The position numbers and the translations under genes were made by a program. A stretch of DNA of 34,727 nucleotides from a virus: positions 1-34,727 of IMG/VR virus record IMGVR_UViG_3300031539_000155. One strand, written 5' to 3'. Position 1 is the stretch's first letter; each line of letters begins with the position of its first letter. Positions 7,734 through 14,534 of this stretch are shown in pieces. The notes beneath the pieces are model-generated. The model made no database searches. It worked only from the letters and a program-made list of their open reading frames with translations, and was not told the DNA's origin.

Positions 7734-7792
7734 GCAGGCCCCACTTGGAAGCCATGCTTTTTGCTTCCCTTATGTCCATGAGTGGGGTCTGC
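7734..7792 (+). ncRNA. Long bulged hairpin in intergenic gap (candidate structured RNA)
   Basis: Bases 7734-7745 pair with 7781-7792 over 12 positions (GCAGGCCCCACT with AGTGGGGTCTGC, one G-U pair). Inside, TGGA at 7746-7749 can extend this stem with TCCA at 7775-7778 across a two-base bulge. Alternatively, GGAAGC at 7747-7752 can pair with GCTTCC at 7763-7768. The two inner pairings exclude each other. The element fills most of a 99-base gap without a gene and ends shortly before the ribosome site of the gene at 7813. It could be a cis-acting switch, an attenuator or a small RNA. No known riboswitch class is recognised. Confidence 0.45.
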
Positions 7793-7812
7793 ATCTTATG
7801 TGGAGGTGAGAA

Positions 7813-8001
7813 ATGAATGAGATACAAGGAACAAAAGAGTCATTAGGGAACGCAATTAAGGGACGGTTATTGAGTGCCTTGGATTGTGTAAACAACTATG
7901 GATTACTCCGTATTTTCTACAAGGAATCAACCGCAAAAACAATTATGAAATCTTTAGATGAGATTGCAGAAATAGTTAAAAAGGTAGAATTAAATGGTTG
8001 A
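7813..8001 (+). CDS. Hypothetical early protein
   Basis: This 62-residue helical protein starts after a GGAGGTGAG ribosome site downstream of the hairpin at 7734-7792. It has an amphipathic pattern (ESLGNAIKGRLLSALD, and SLDEIAEIVKKVE at the end) and no cysteine pair apart from one Cys. No family is recognised. It overlaps the next gene by 8 bases. Confidence 0.6.
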   Translation: MNEIQGTKESLGNAIKGRLLSALDCVNNYGLLRIFYKESTAKTIMKSLDEIAEIVKKVELNG

Positions 8002-8188
8002 CTTCTACGGTGTATCGCCGCCTGAGCCTGATCCTAGCCCCTGCGAGAACTGTGATTCATATGACCTGATAGAGGGATGCGTAAAAGGCTACGTGCCGGA
8101 AACCTGTCCCGAGATATGCCACATGGATAAGAGCGAATGGGACGACCGCGAATACCACAGGCGAGTCGATGAGGGGGAGATAAGGTGA
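7994..8188 (+). CDS. Cysteine-rich small protein
   Basis: The 64-residue acidic protein has CENC at residues 17-20, then further cysteines in EGCVKGY, ETCPEICH. Five cysteines and a histidine in about 28 residues suggest one zinc site. It ends with a charged tail and overlaps the next start by ATG/TGA sharing. Function unknown; it belongs to the set of mini zinc-binding proteins of this phage. Confidence 0.6.
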   Translation: MVDFYGVSPPEPDPSPCENCDSYDLIEGCVKGYVPETCPEICHMDKSEWDDREYHRRVDEGEIR

Positions 8189-8649
8189 ACCATACCGAAG
8201 AGCTATCAAATATCCTTCTTATCAAGCAATATTTCATTAATTATCTTAAAAACAATAACAACGAATTAGGGCTTTTTGAGTTTGGGGTAGACCACAGAAG
8301 GTTTGATTTATTTTTGGTCAACGCAAATCAAAAACGATTCCGGGGGTTTGAATTTAAAGTATCTCGTTCAGATTTCCTGGCCGATAAAAATTCTGGCAAA
8401 TGGAAAAAATACCTCAACTATTGTCACACGTTCACTTGGGTTTGCCCCGATGGATTAATCCAGAGAAATGAGGTTGAACCCCCCGCTGGTCTTATATGGG
8501 TTTCAAAAAAAGAAAATCGGAGTTGGAGATATTGGAAAAAATGGGTGAAGCGCCCAGGTAATACAGGAGAGATTCCAAGAGATAAATTCGACAAGATAAT
8601 TTTGCTTTTCATAGACAGGGTGAAATTCAGGAAAGGGGATTTCTACTAA
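8185..8649 (+). CDS. MmcB-like PD-(D/E)XK nuclease family protein
   Basis: The start is a GTG at 8185 that shares bases with the upstream stop. Residues of about 35-110 carry RRFDLFLVN, then FRGFEFKVSRSDFLADK, then KWKKYLNYC and GLIWVSK. This order matches the MmcB group of DNA-repair-associated proteins, whose core is a PD-(D/E)XK nuclease fold; D41, E56 and K58 are the expected active-site residues and all are present. It probably acts on DNA in replication or repair. The 154-residue length fits the family. A second PD-(D/E)XK protein lies at 12601-12906. Confidence 0.7.
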   Translation: MNHTEELSNILLIKQYFINYLKNNNNELGLFEFGVDHRRFDLFLVNANQKRFRGFEFKVSRSDFLADKNSGKWKKYLNYCHTFTWVCPDGLIQRNEVEPPAGLIWVSKKENRSWRYWKKWVKRPGNTGEIPRDKFDKIILLFIDRVKFRKGDFY

Positions 8650-8810
8650 TGAACTGCGAAGCCTGCGGTGAAAACGAGGCCCTCACAACGCCTGTCTCTG
8701 AGATTGTGGGCGAGGTTATCGACTCAGGCAAGCGGTTCCTCTGCGACATCTGCATCACAAAGCCATCAGATGTCCTGGCGAGGATGATAAGGGAGAGAGG
8801 GGAGAAATGA
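8649..8810 (+). CDS. Mini zinc-finger protein
   Basis: This 53-residue frame begins in the TAATG overlap with the preceding gene and ends in an ATGA overlap with the next, both good signs of a real gene. It has CEAC at residues 3-6 and CDIC at 32-35, a spacing suited to a treble-clef or ribbon zinc site, and a basic helical C-terminus. Function unknown. Confidence 0.65.
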   Translation: MNCEACGENEALTTPVSEIVGEVIDSGKRFLCDICITKPSDVLARMIRERGEK

Positions 8811-8989
8811 CTGAATTAAGGTTGATGGATAAGGATGAATTTGTGCCGTTATTCCTTGAGATTACACGCCGATATTCAAGAGAGGAAATTGCTGTTCTTG
8901 TTTGGGAATTTGCTAATGGGGTATGGAAAGATGGATATAACCAGGGAAGAAATGATCCGGATTTTCTAGGAGATGCAGAAGATGTGTAA
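8807..8989 (+). CDS. Hypothetical early protein
   Basis: The 60-residue protein is acidic and appears helical, with an aromatic-rich centre (LVWEFANGVWKDGYNQG). It starts in an ATGA overlap with the mini zinc-finger gene and its end overlaps the next start. No family is recognised. Confidence 0.6.
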   Translation: MTELRLMDKDEFVPLFLEITRRYSREEIAVLVWEFANGVWKDGYNQGRNDPDFLGDAEDV

Positions 8990-9254
8990 ATGGGGAATAG
9001 ATAAAGAAATAACATTGTGCAAACCCTTGCCGATCAGCAAAAAGAAAAAAATAAAAGTTGACGCCTGTATTGCCCCACTTGTTCAAGCGCTTAATGATTA
9101 CGGAATTGAAACAATCGCTTGTTGTTGTGGTCATGGGAAAACAGGATTTTCTTATATCAGGATTCACCCGAAAAATTTACTGTTTACTGTATTCGATGAC
9201 ACATTAACCACACACCTGCAATTTCCTTATGAAAAGAGGGGGGAGAAGAGGTGA
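8982..9254 (+). CDS. Small conserved phage protein with CCCGHG motif (paralogue of 2952-3248)
   Basis: I choose the ATG at 8982, not the in-frame ATG at 8973, because the AGGAG site abuts the earlier codon, and because the resulting MCKWG start is the usual beginning of this phage family. The 90-residue protein has KVDACIAPLVQALNDYG and CCCGHGK, and is clearly related to the protein at 2952-3248. The Cys/His cluster may bind metal. Function in the family is not known. It lies directly before the replication initiator gene and overlaps its GTG start. Confidence 0.75.
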   Translation: MCKWGIDKEITLCKPLPISKKKKIKVDACIAPLVQALNDYGIETIACCCGHGKTGFSYIRIHPKNLLFTVFDDTLTTHLQFPYEKRGEKR

Positions 9255-10186
9255 ATAGACCTCCAGCATTTCAGTTTTATCCGAAAGATTGGCTTGATTT
9301 TAAAGTCATGCGAATGAGCTATGAAGCACAAGGTGTGTATATACGGATTCTCTGTCATATGTGGATAGACTCAAGAGATCAGTGTTCGATCATGAATGAT
9401 GATAAGGCCATTGCTGGAATGCTCGGAATATCGACAAAGAAGTGGCAAGTCATTAAAAAAGAGATTCAATATGATGGGGATTCATTATTACGAAAAAGAG
9501 GAAAGAAACTTGTTTCAAATCGTTTAAAAAAAGAAGCAAAAAAATTACAAAATTTTCACCGATCTCAACGAGAAAAGGGTAAGAAATCCGCAGAAAGTCA
9601 GTTTTTAAGGCGAACCACGGCTCAGCCACGGTTGAACAACGGTTCAACCACGGCGCAACCGGAAGACAACCCTTTATCTTCATCTTCATCTTCAACTACA
9701 TTAAATAATAAAGATAAGATTCTCACGAATCTTTTAATCGAACAAATCAGGCAAAACGATCCAAAGGCAAAAGCCCCAGAAAAGGATTCAAGTCTTTATG
9801 TGAAGTGGGTTGATCAGATACGTCTTTGCCGGGAACAAGATAAGAGATCCGAATCAGAGATTGAGGTTGCCATCCGATTCTCACAGGAAGATGATTTTTG
9901 GAAAGGGAACATCCTGTCCACAGCAAAGCTCAGAAAGCAAATGCCGACACTTCTGCTCCAGACTCAGAGATTTAAGCCAGACGAAATAGGCAAGGCTCCC
10001 CCACGAGAGAAATCCCCGGAAGAGAATAAGCGATTGGATCTCATCGAAAAGAGGCGATCCGAATTGATCGCAAAGCATAAATTTGATTTAGGCAATGCCG
10101 ATACGCTTGAGAAGAAAGAGGCTATTCAGGCATTGATCACCACACAAGTTGCCACCTACTCTCGGCAGCTGGAGGGGGAGAAATGA
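9251..10186 (+). CDS. DUF1376 replication-initiator-like protein
   Basis: The 311-residue protein starts at a GTG behind GGGGGGAGAAG. Its first 95 residues, beginning PPAFQFYPKDWLDFKVMRMS and including YEAQGVYIRILCHMW, are the DUF1376 domain, a winged-helix-like module of phage replication proteins related in layout to lambda O. A low-complexity linker (residues of about 120-155, with SSSSSS) separates it from a helical C-terminal region that would contact the helicase or loader. The linker DNA holds four 11-bp repeats and an AT-rich stretch (see 9615-9658), as expected for an origin inside its own initiator gene. It is probably the replication initiator of this phage. Confidence 0.8.
   Translation: MNRPPAFQFYPKDWLDFKVMRMSYEAQGVYIRILCHMWIDSRDQCSIMNDDKAIAGMLGISTKKWQVIKKEIQYDGDSLLRKRGKKLVSNRLKKEAKKLQNFHRSQREKGKKSAESQFLRRTTAQPRLNNGSTTAQPEDNPLSSSSSSTTLNNKDKILTNLLIEQIRQNDPKAKAPEKDSSLYVKWVDQIRLCREQDKRSESEIEVAIRFSQEDDFWKGNILSTAKLRKQMPTLLLQTQRFKPDEIGKAPPREKSPEENKRLDLIEKRRSELIAKHKFDLGNADTLEKKEAIQALITTQVATYSRQLEGEK
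9615..9658 (+). repeat. Four 11-bp iteron-like repeats, candidate replication origin
   Basis: Four direct repeats follow each other without gaps at 9615, 9626, 9637 and 9648: CCACGGCTCAG, CCACGGTTGAA, CAACGGTTCAA and CCACGGCGCAA. The period is 11 bp, about one helical turn and not a multiple of three, so it is not a by-product of a repeated peptide. The repeats also contain an 8-bp inverted repeat, GGTTGAAC/GTTCAACC. An AT-rich stretch (about 9670-9730) lies directly downstream. This layout resembles the iterons and unwinding region of the lambda origin within gene O. Confidence 0.65.
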
Positions 10187-10395
10187 ATCCATTAACCGAA
10201 GTTGAAATACTGCATGGCAAGCTACGGAAAGCATTAAGTGTCATGGATTTTCACAAAGAGAACTTCGAGGAATCAGAGGTTATATTTCGTTTGGAATCAG
10301 TTAAGGGAATGCTTATTATCGCCCTGAATGATGCTACCGTAATGAAAAAACTTTGGCAAGCTGACCATGATAGGCAACTGGAGGGGAAGGGATGA
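10183..10395 (+). CDS. Hypothetical early protein
   Basis: The 70-residue helical protein begins in an ATGA overlap with the replication gene and ends in another with the following lipoprotein-like gene. It contains a repeated charged/hydrophobic pattern (EVEILHGKLRKALSVM, MKKLWQADHDRQLEG). No family or motif is recognised. Position suggests a role near replication. Confidence 0.6.
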   Translation: MNPLTEVEILHGKLRKALSVMDFHKENFEESEVIFRLESVKGMLIIALNDATVMKKLWQADHDRQLEGKG

Positions 10396-10787
10396 AAAGA
10401 ATAATTTTTATGTGCCTCACCTGCCTGATCCTGGTGCTGATGTTCTGCAGGCCCACGTCTACGGTTCCGGCAAAGCTCATCCTCCATGCTCCCATGATTT
10501 GGATTTCTTACAATGGGGGAATGCCCTGTATGTATGGCAATGTAACAAATGTAGGGGGTGACACGGCATACAACGGAAGGCTTTATATTAATGCGAATGA
10601 GGGAGAGCGAGAATACATCACATTGCTGGGTGATATTGATCCGGGGGAGACAATTCCTGTTGAAGAAGATCTTGAGGGTTATACATTTGCGGACGATGTG
10701 AGATGCACATATCGGTTGGGCTGGGATTATCAGAGGCTTTTGGTATGCGTGAGCGTGGATAGCGATAGATTAAGTGGGGGGGATTGA
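10392..10787 (+). CDS. Secreted or membrane-anchored protein with CARDB-like domain
   Basis: The 131-residue protein begins MKRIIFMCLTCLILVLMFC, a signal or lipoprotein-type leader with two possible anchoring cysteines, although the lipobox is imperfect. The mature part looks like a single beta-sandwich: GNVTNVGGDTAYNGRLYI, then a turn and DIDPGETIPV, which is the N-x-G-x-x-A ... L-x-P-G-E pattern of CARDB/Ig-like domains. An exported protein made in the early region could alter the host envelope, for instance in superinfection exclusion. That role is an inference. It overlaps both neighbours. Confidence 0.6.
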   Translation: MKRIIFMCLTCLILVLMFCRPTSTVPAKLILHAPMIWISYNGGMPCMYGNVTNVGGDTAYNGRLYINANEGEREYITLLGDIDPGETIPVEEDLEGYTFADDVRCTYRLGWDYQRLLVCVSVDSDRLSGGD

Positions 10788-10951
10788 TGCTTGAATTTAT
10801 TTACTCCTGGGGAAACAACCCCAAGCGAAAACTCCTAAAGGGAAGGACTTGCAAAGTAATCGCCAGGGGCCGGATGAATAGTGCTTTGGTCGAATTTAAT
10901 AATAAGCAAAGAGAAATCATAAGCAGAAATGCTTTAAGGAGGAAGAGATGA
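10787..10951 (+). CDS. Small basic protein
   Basis: A 54-residue frame begins in a TGATG overlap behind GGGGGGGA and ends in ATGA with the next gene. It is very basic (many Lys and Arg; ends ALRRKR) and has an SH3-like strand pattern, GRTCKVIARGRM then NSALVEFN. It might bind nucleic acid. Family not recognised. Confidence 0.6.
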   Translation: MLEFIYSWGNNPKRKLLKGRTCKVIARGRMNSALVEFNNKQREIISRNALRRKR

Positions 10952-11106
10952 GCATGTATGACCAAGAAGGCAATCCCTTGGGATTATGGGATGTCTGTGA
11001 ATGGGTCATTGAAACGTATCCAGAGGATATTTTTGTAACTGGGCCAGAAGAGATTGTTGAGTTAAGAGAAGCCTGTAAAAAGATTCTCAGTAAGAGGAAG
11101 AGATGA
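10948..11106 (+). CDS. Hypothetical small protein
   Basis: The 52-residue acidic protein starts at an ATG preceded by AAGGAGGAAGAG and overlapping the previous stop. It has a compact helical pattern (LWDVCEWVIETYPEDIF, then EIVELREACKKIL). No family is recognised. It continues the chain of overlapping small early genes. Confidence 0.55.
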   Translation: MSMYDQEGNPLGLWDVCEWVIETYPEDIFVTGPEEIVELREACKKILSKRKR

Positions 11107-11288
11107 CCGAGCTAAAGAGTGAAAAAATTTTAACTCAAAAATGTGTTTATTACAACGGTAGGGGGAAATGTGCTTTTTGTGGTCAAGGAAGATGTGTTTA
11201 TGATAATGGGATGGTTCCATTTCCATATAGTTGTGGAGTCGAGAGACGGGCGGAAGAAGAGGCGATGTTCGGAGGGCAAGATGAGTGA
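11103..11288 (+). CDS. Cysteine-rich small protein
   Basis: The 61-residue protein has cysteines at QKCVYY, GKCAFCGQGRC and YSCGVE, enough for one zinc site. It starts in an ATGA overlap behind GAGGAAGAG. The next gene starts before its stop. Function unknown; part of the mini zinc-binding set, and followed by a similar-sized Cys-rich protein. Confidence 0.55.
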   Translation: MTELKSEKILTQKCVYYNGRGKCAFCGQGRCVYDNGMVPFPYSCGVERRAEEEAMFGGQDE

Positions 11289-11460
11289 AGTCGCTGGCGT
11301 AGAATGTACCAATTATTTCAGGGGGATAGATGGACGAGGCACTTGCGACACAGAATGTCAATGGTTTATAGGCAAAGAGAAGTGTCCCTGCAGCAAAGGA
11401 ACCGAAGCGTGGGATGGCAAAGAACATTACACAAAGATGAAGGAGGAGAACAATGGATGA
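11281..11460 (+). CDS. Cysteine-rich small protein
   Basis: A 59-residue frame starts at an ATG behind a GGAGGGC site and overlaps the upstream stop by 8 bases. Five cysteines (VECTNYF, GTCDTEC, KCPC) suggest metal binding. A longer frame open upstream to 11143 lacks a ribosome site and overlaps the previous gene, so I choose the later start. Function unknown. Confidence 0.6.
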   Translation: MSEVAGVECTNYFRGIDGRGTCDTECQWFIGKEKCPCSKGTEAWDGKEHYTKMKEENNG

Positions 11461-11950
11461 CTTAAACGAAAAGGAATTGTTGGATTGGATTGACAACCGT
11501 ATTTATTACACCAAAAAAATAAAATATGAGAATTGGGAAGAGGACATTGACTTACTAACCAATCTTCGCAAAGTTGTGGAGGGGCATTTCAAGTACAAAT
11601 ATCTGGACAATGACCCCGAGTGTTACCATGTAGCCGATCAAGGGCAGGGGGTGGATGAGGAATTTATTCGCCAAAAAGTAGATGAGCTTATGTGCGACGT
11701 AGACTCAGGAGATGAAGTTGCCAATCACAAATTTTTGCACGACTTCGCCAAACAACTTCTTACCCGACAGCCTGTGCAGGTGGATGAGGACGAACTAAGA
11801 GAATTGAGGGTAACGCTGGATGCTATGGAATCTATGTCTTTAGATCACGTTAAAACGAAAGTGGTACATGAACATAAGCAAAAATGGTTAGAAAGAATAC
11901 CAAAAGATTGTGCAAAAATCAAGCAACTCCTCAGAGGAGATAAAAAATGA
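11453..11950 (+). CDS. Hypothetical early protein
   Basis: The 165-residue acidic protein starts behind AAGGAGGAG. It seems largely helical, with charged N-terminal residues (DDLNEKELLDWIDNR) and a C-terminal helix with alternating Lys/Glu. A single central cysteine pair is not in a metal-binding spacing. No family is recognised. It overlaps the next gene by ATGA. Confidence 0.6.
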   Translation: MDDLNEKELLDWIDNRIYYTKKIKYENWEEDIDLLTNLRKVVEGHFKYKYLDNDPECYHVADQGQGVDEEFIRQKVDELMCDVDSGDEVANHKFLHDFAKQLLTRQPVQVDEDELRELRVTLDAMESMSLDHVKTKVVHEHKQKWLERIPKDCAKIKQLLRGDKK

Positions 11951-12342
11951 TCCCCTCTCCCTTCCCCGTACCCCATAGCGACAATGGCAAGGTGAGCCTT
12001 ATCACGGATACGCTTCTCTTGCATTGCGTTGGCAGTGAGAGTCCACATACCTGGAAAGCCCTTTTTAGGTATTTCAAACGATTCTATCCAGGACTTAATG
12101 AGAAAGAAATGCGGGACATCTGCCATGATAATTTACTGATCGGATGGGGGAAGGATGGCGTATATGTCGTAAACAGCATAGAAGAGATTGAGCAAGCGAT
12201 AAAAAGCCGGAGTAAGACGATTTGCTCTCACAAAGCATATATAAGAAAGCTGGATGATTACCGTCAATTTCTCTTTCGCAAACAAGAAGAGGAAGAGAGG
12301 CGAAAGCGAGAGGGGCAGAGTCCGCAGATGAGGTTGTTTTGA
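11947..12342 (+). CDS. Hypothetical protein with C-terminal sliding-clamp-binding motif
   Basis: The 131-residue protein has a winged-helix-like N-terminal part (GSESPHTWKALFRYFKRF ... DGVYVVNSIEEIEQA), followed by a basic helix rich in Glu and Arg, and ends QSPQMRLF. The last five residues match the bacterial beta-clamp-binding consensus QLxLF, with Met at the second place, which is tolerated. A clamp motif at the very C-terminus is typical of proteins recruited to the replisome. Its place among replication and repair genes supports this. The exact activity is unknown. Confidence 0.6.
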   Translation: MIPSPFPVPHSDNGKVSLITDTLLLHCVGSESPHTWKALFRYFKRFYPGLNEKEMRDICHDNLLIGWGKDGVYVVNSIEEIEQAIKSRSKTICSHKAYIRKLDDYRQFLFRKQEEEERRKREGQSPQMRLF

Positions 12343-12608
12343 TGAATTTTGGATATTGTGCCATATGTCGAAATGAAGCGACAGGTTTATATCAGCGCGA
12401 TAGATATAGCGAAAAAATTGGATTGTGTGATGAGCATTATAGGATTGAAATAAATCTTTTAAAAATGCTTGATTATCATAAACCAAGTTATGGAAAAGAA
12501 AAATTAAATATATCCGGGAGCGTGAAAGGCGTAACTACGACTGTTAAGCGGTACGATAGCCTAATGGGTGAAAATCCCTACCCCGGTCAAAAGAAAAAGA
12601 ATGGTTAA
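12342..12608 (+). CDS. Zinc-finger-like small protein
   Basis: I choose the ATG at 12342 in a TGATG overlap. The 88-residue protein has CAIC near the N-terminus and CDEH about 20 residues later, a C2CH zinc-site pattern, followed by a basic region. Function unknown. Its stop overlaps the start of the resolvase-like gene. Confidence 0.6.
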   Translation: MNFGYCAICRNEATGLYQRDRYSEKIGLCDEHYRIEINLLKMLDYHKPSYGKEKLNISGSVKGVTTTVKRYDSLMGENPYPGQKKKNG

Positions 12609-12906
12609 AACAGTACACAAGGGCTATCGCATAGAGAAGGCGTGTGAAGACGAGCTCAAGACAGAGGGGTATTTTACATGGAAAACGATTCGAGTACAGT
12701 ATCAGAACATCGATCTCTTTGGCCTCTTTGACGTTCTCGGCCTAGCTTCAGATGGTAGCCATTTGAAATTTATCCAATGCAAGTCGAATCGGTGTGACAA
12801 CAAGACGAGAGAAGCGATTAATAACCTTAAAATGCCGAAGTCATGCCGCAAAGAAATCTGGATTTGGAAAGATCGTAAGCATTGGATTAAAGAATATTAT
12901 GAATAG
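12601..12906 (+). CDS. Hjc/VRR-like PD-(D/E)XK nuclease, possible Holliday junction resolvase
   Basis: I prefer the ATG at 12601, as an upstream GTG (12568) would overlap the previous gene by 41 bases. The 101-residue protein has the archaeal-type Holliday junction resolvase layout: KGYRIEKACEDEL with E12, then IDLFGLFDVLGL with D44, then FIQCKS with Q59 and K61. In most relatives the penultimate acidic residue is Glu; here it is Gln, a substitution that also occurs in the wider PD-(D/E)XK group, so activity is likely but not certain. It would cut branched DNA from recombination, fitting the Sak4-like and SSB-like genes. Confidence 0.65.
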   Translation: MVKTVHKGYRIEKACEDELKTEGYFTWKTIRVQYQNIDLFGLFDVLGLASDGSHLKFIQCKSNRCDNKTREAINNLKMPKSCRKEIWIWKDRKHWIKEYYE

Positions 12907-12916
12907 GAGGTGACGC

Positions 12917-13237
12917 GTGTCGCGCAAGATTGAGATTAAAAAGGAACGGATTTTAGAGGCAGCGAATAGCTGTCCACAGGCGAAAGAGGTGTTGCGAAAG
13001 TTGTTTCCAGGGGCATTTCCGACAGAAAAAGAAAATATTAGCCACGAGATTGAGGTTAGCATTGTTCGGGGTGATCTTAGGGGAGGTGATGCCTTTGGTA
13101 TTCAGCTACAACATAGGGGTAATCATGTTGGATATATGGGCGATCAAGGGCCTGAGACCATTGATGAATATGAATCGACAACATCATTAATCGTTGATTT
13201 TGGGGCGAAATATCAAATCTTTAAAAAATCTAAATAG
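12917..13237 (+). CDS. Hypothetical protein
   Basis: The 106-residue protein starts at a GTG after a perfect AGGAGGTGA site. It begins with a basic helix (KIEIKKERILEAA) that ends in a CPQAKEVLRKLFPGAF segment, then a beta-rich half. The helix plus a PQAKEVLRKLFP pattern recurs in other small phage proteins I know only as hypothetical. No function is claimed. Confidence 0.6.
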   Translation: MSRKIEIKKERILEAANSCPQAKEVLRKLFPGAFPTEKENISHEIEVSIVRGDLRGGDAFGIQLQHRGNHVGYMGDQGPETIDEYESTTSLIVDFGAKYQIFKKSK

Positions 13238-13246
13238 GAGGTAAAA

Positions 13247-13504
13247 ATGTGTGATCCAAGTGCAGTTACTCTGATCTTGGGTTTCTCCCTCGGTGGCTTG
13301 ACGCTTGCGGGCGTTATCCAGCTTTTGAAGAATTGGACGAAGCTGACGGGTGTTTTAGCACAGGCGCTTTCTATGGTCGTGTGCTTTATCGCCGCTGCAG
13401 TCTATATCTTCTTCACCAAGGGAGACTGGGGTTGCCTGATTGTGTTCGGCCCGCAGTTGTATATCGCAACGCAGGCGATCTATCAGGTAGCGAAGAAGAG
13501 TTAA
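13247..13504 (+). CDS. Small multi-pass membrane protein, possible holin
   Basis: The 85-residue protein follows a perfect AGGAGGT site. It has three hydrophobic segments at about residues 7-26, 36-56 and 62-80, and a basic C-terminus (VAKKS), the profile of a class I holin. The lysis enzyme lies about 2 kb downstream, which is compatible but not adjacent. A general phage membrane protein is the alternative. Confidence 0.55.
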   Translation: MCDPSAVTLILGFSLGGLTLAGVIQLLKNWTKLTGVLAQALSMVVCFIAAAVYIFFTKGDWGCLIVFGPQLYIATQAIYQVAKKS

Positions 13505-13514
13505 GGTGACGGTT

Positions 13515-13528
13515 CCCGCTTCGGCGGG
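13515..13528 (+). other. UUCG-tetraloop hairpin
   Basis: CCCGC-TTCG-GCGGG forms a 5-pair GC stem with a UUCG loop, one of the most stable RNA tetraloops. It lies in the 54-base gap after the membrane protein and before a YopX-like gene. No T-run follows, so it is not a standard terminator; it may stabilise mRNA ends or slow polymerase. Confidence 0.5.
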
Positions 13529-13558
13529 GGGTGGGATAGGGGAAAACAAGGAGATGGC

Positions 13559-13885
13559 ATGAGCGGAAAAATTATAAAGTATCGTTACTTAGATAGCCGA
13601 GGCAAGATGAGATTTCACTCTATTAGAACTAGCGGTCTTTTTACGGGAAAAAAAGATATCAAGGGTAAGGAAATTTATGAGGATGATATTGTCCGGCACA
13701 AATCGGGACTAGGGAAAGAGCTTGGAAAAGAATACAAGTGGTGTGTTGGCGTGATTTGTTTCAGGGATGGGGGCTTTTTTATTGACTATTCCGGCAGGGG
13801 TGAAATCTTTAGATACCTTGATTCAATAGAAAAAGTCAAAATTATTGGAAATATGGATGAAAACCCTGGGCTTTTAGAGAAATAA
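13559..13885 (+). CDS. YopX family phage protein (copy 2)
   Basis: The 108-residue protein has the central IKGKEIYEDDIVRHK and the terminal KIIGNMDENPGLLEK of the YopX family. Its N-terminus is divergent (MSGKIIKYRYLDSRG). It is one of three paralogues in this window. Function unknown. The stop is directly followed by the ATG of the next gene. Confidence 0.75.
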   Translation: MSGKIIKYRYLDSRGKMRFHSIRTSGLFTGKKDIKGKEIYEDDIVRHKSGLGKELGKEYKWCVGVICFRDGGFFIDYSGRGEIFRYLDSIEKVKIIGNMDENPGLLEK

Positions 13886-14134
13886 ATGGCACGACTAAAG
13901 AACATCCCTGAACCCGGGGGCTATTTCCTCAATACCGATATTATCCAACTTGAACCAGGGGAAGGATTACATAAGCATATCTGCCGTTATCCGATGTGCG
14001 ATAAGGTGTTTTACAGCGATAATAAACATGTCCGTTATTGCTCTGATAAATGCAGATACCATCACCATAACACCACAGAGGAAGGCCATGCCTTCGTTGG
14101 TCTGGCGTGGTTAAGTCGGGAAAGGAGCACATAA
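13886..14134 (+). CDS. Zinc-finger-like protein with CSDKCRYHHHN motif
   Basis: The 82-residue protein has CRYPMC at residues 33-38 followed by CSDKCRYHHHN near 52-62, a Cys4/His-rich zinc site. The second motif is the one seen in small bacterial and phage zinc-finger proteins whose Cys pair is followed by Arg-Tyr-His. It may bind DNA. Function unknown. Confidence 0.6.
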   Translation: MARLKNIPEPGGYFLNTDIIQLEPGEGLHKHICRYPMCDKVFYSDNKHVRYCSDKCRYHHHNTTEEGHAFVGLAWLSRERST

Positions 14135-14135
14135 A

Positions 14136-14522
14136 ATGAGAGAGATTAAGTTTAGAGCGTGGATTATGCCAGACCATAATTTTGATATAGGGGAAGAATC
14201 TTATATGTATCAATGGTCATGGGATTTTTTCTCAGAAGATAGTCCAGTAACGAAATACACCAAGGCATTTCCGGGTTCATTTGGTCTATCTGATGTTATT
14301 CTCATGCAATATACGGGCTCGAATGATGTAACTGGCGAGGAAATTTATGAGGGAGACATACTGAACATTATATTTGATGATTCTATCGCCCCCGTTGTCT
14401 GGGAGGGGAATGGATTTTGGATTAAACAGAATCGTTTTGGGGGAAATTCATGGTTTCCAGTACCGGAAGCATGCAGAATCATCGGCAACATCTATGAGAA
14501 CCCAGAATTATTATCTAAATAA
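14136..14522 (+). CDS. YopX family phage protein (copy 3)
   Basis: The 128-residue protein begins MREIKFRAW, has TGEEIYEGDILN in the middle and ends RIIGNIYENPELLSK, all standard YopX features. Its first 18 coding bases are identical to those of copy 1 at 4682, and the end is close too. That DNA-level similarity over a few patches suggests duplication or recombination inside the family. Function unknown. Confidence 0.85.
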   Translation: MREIKFRAWIMPDHNFDIGEESYMYQWSWDFFSEDSPVTKYTKAFPGSFGLSDVILMQYTGSNDVTGEEIYEGDILNIIFDDSIAPVVWEGNGFWIKQNRFGGNSWFPVPEACRIIGNIYENPELLSK

Positions 14523-14534
14523 AAGGACATAAGC

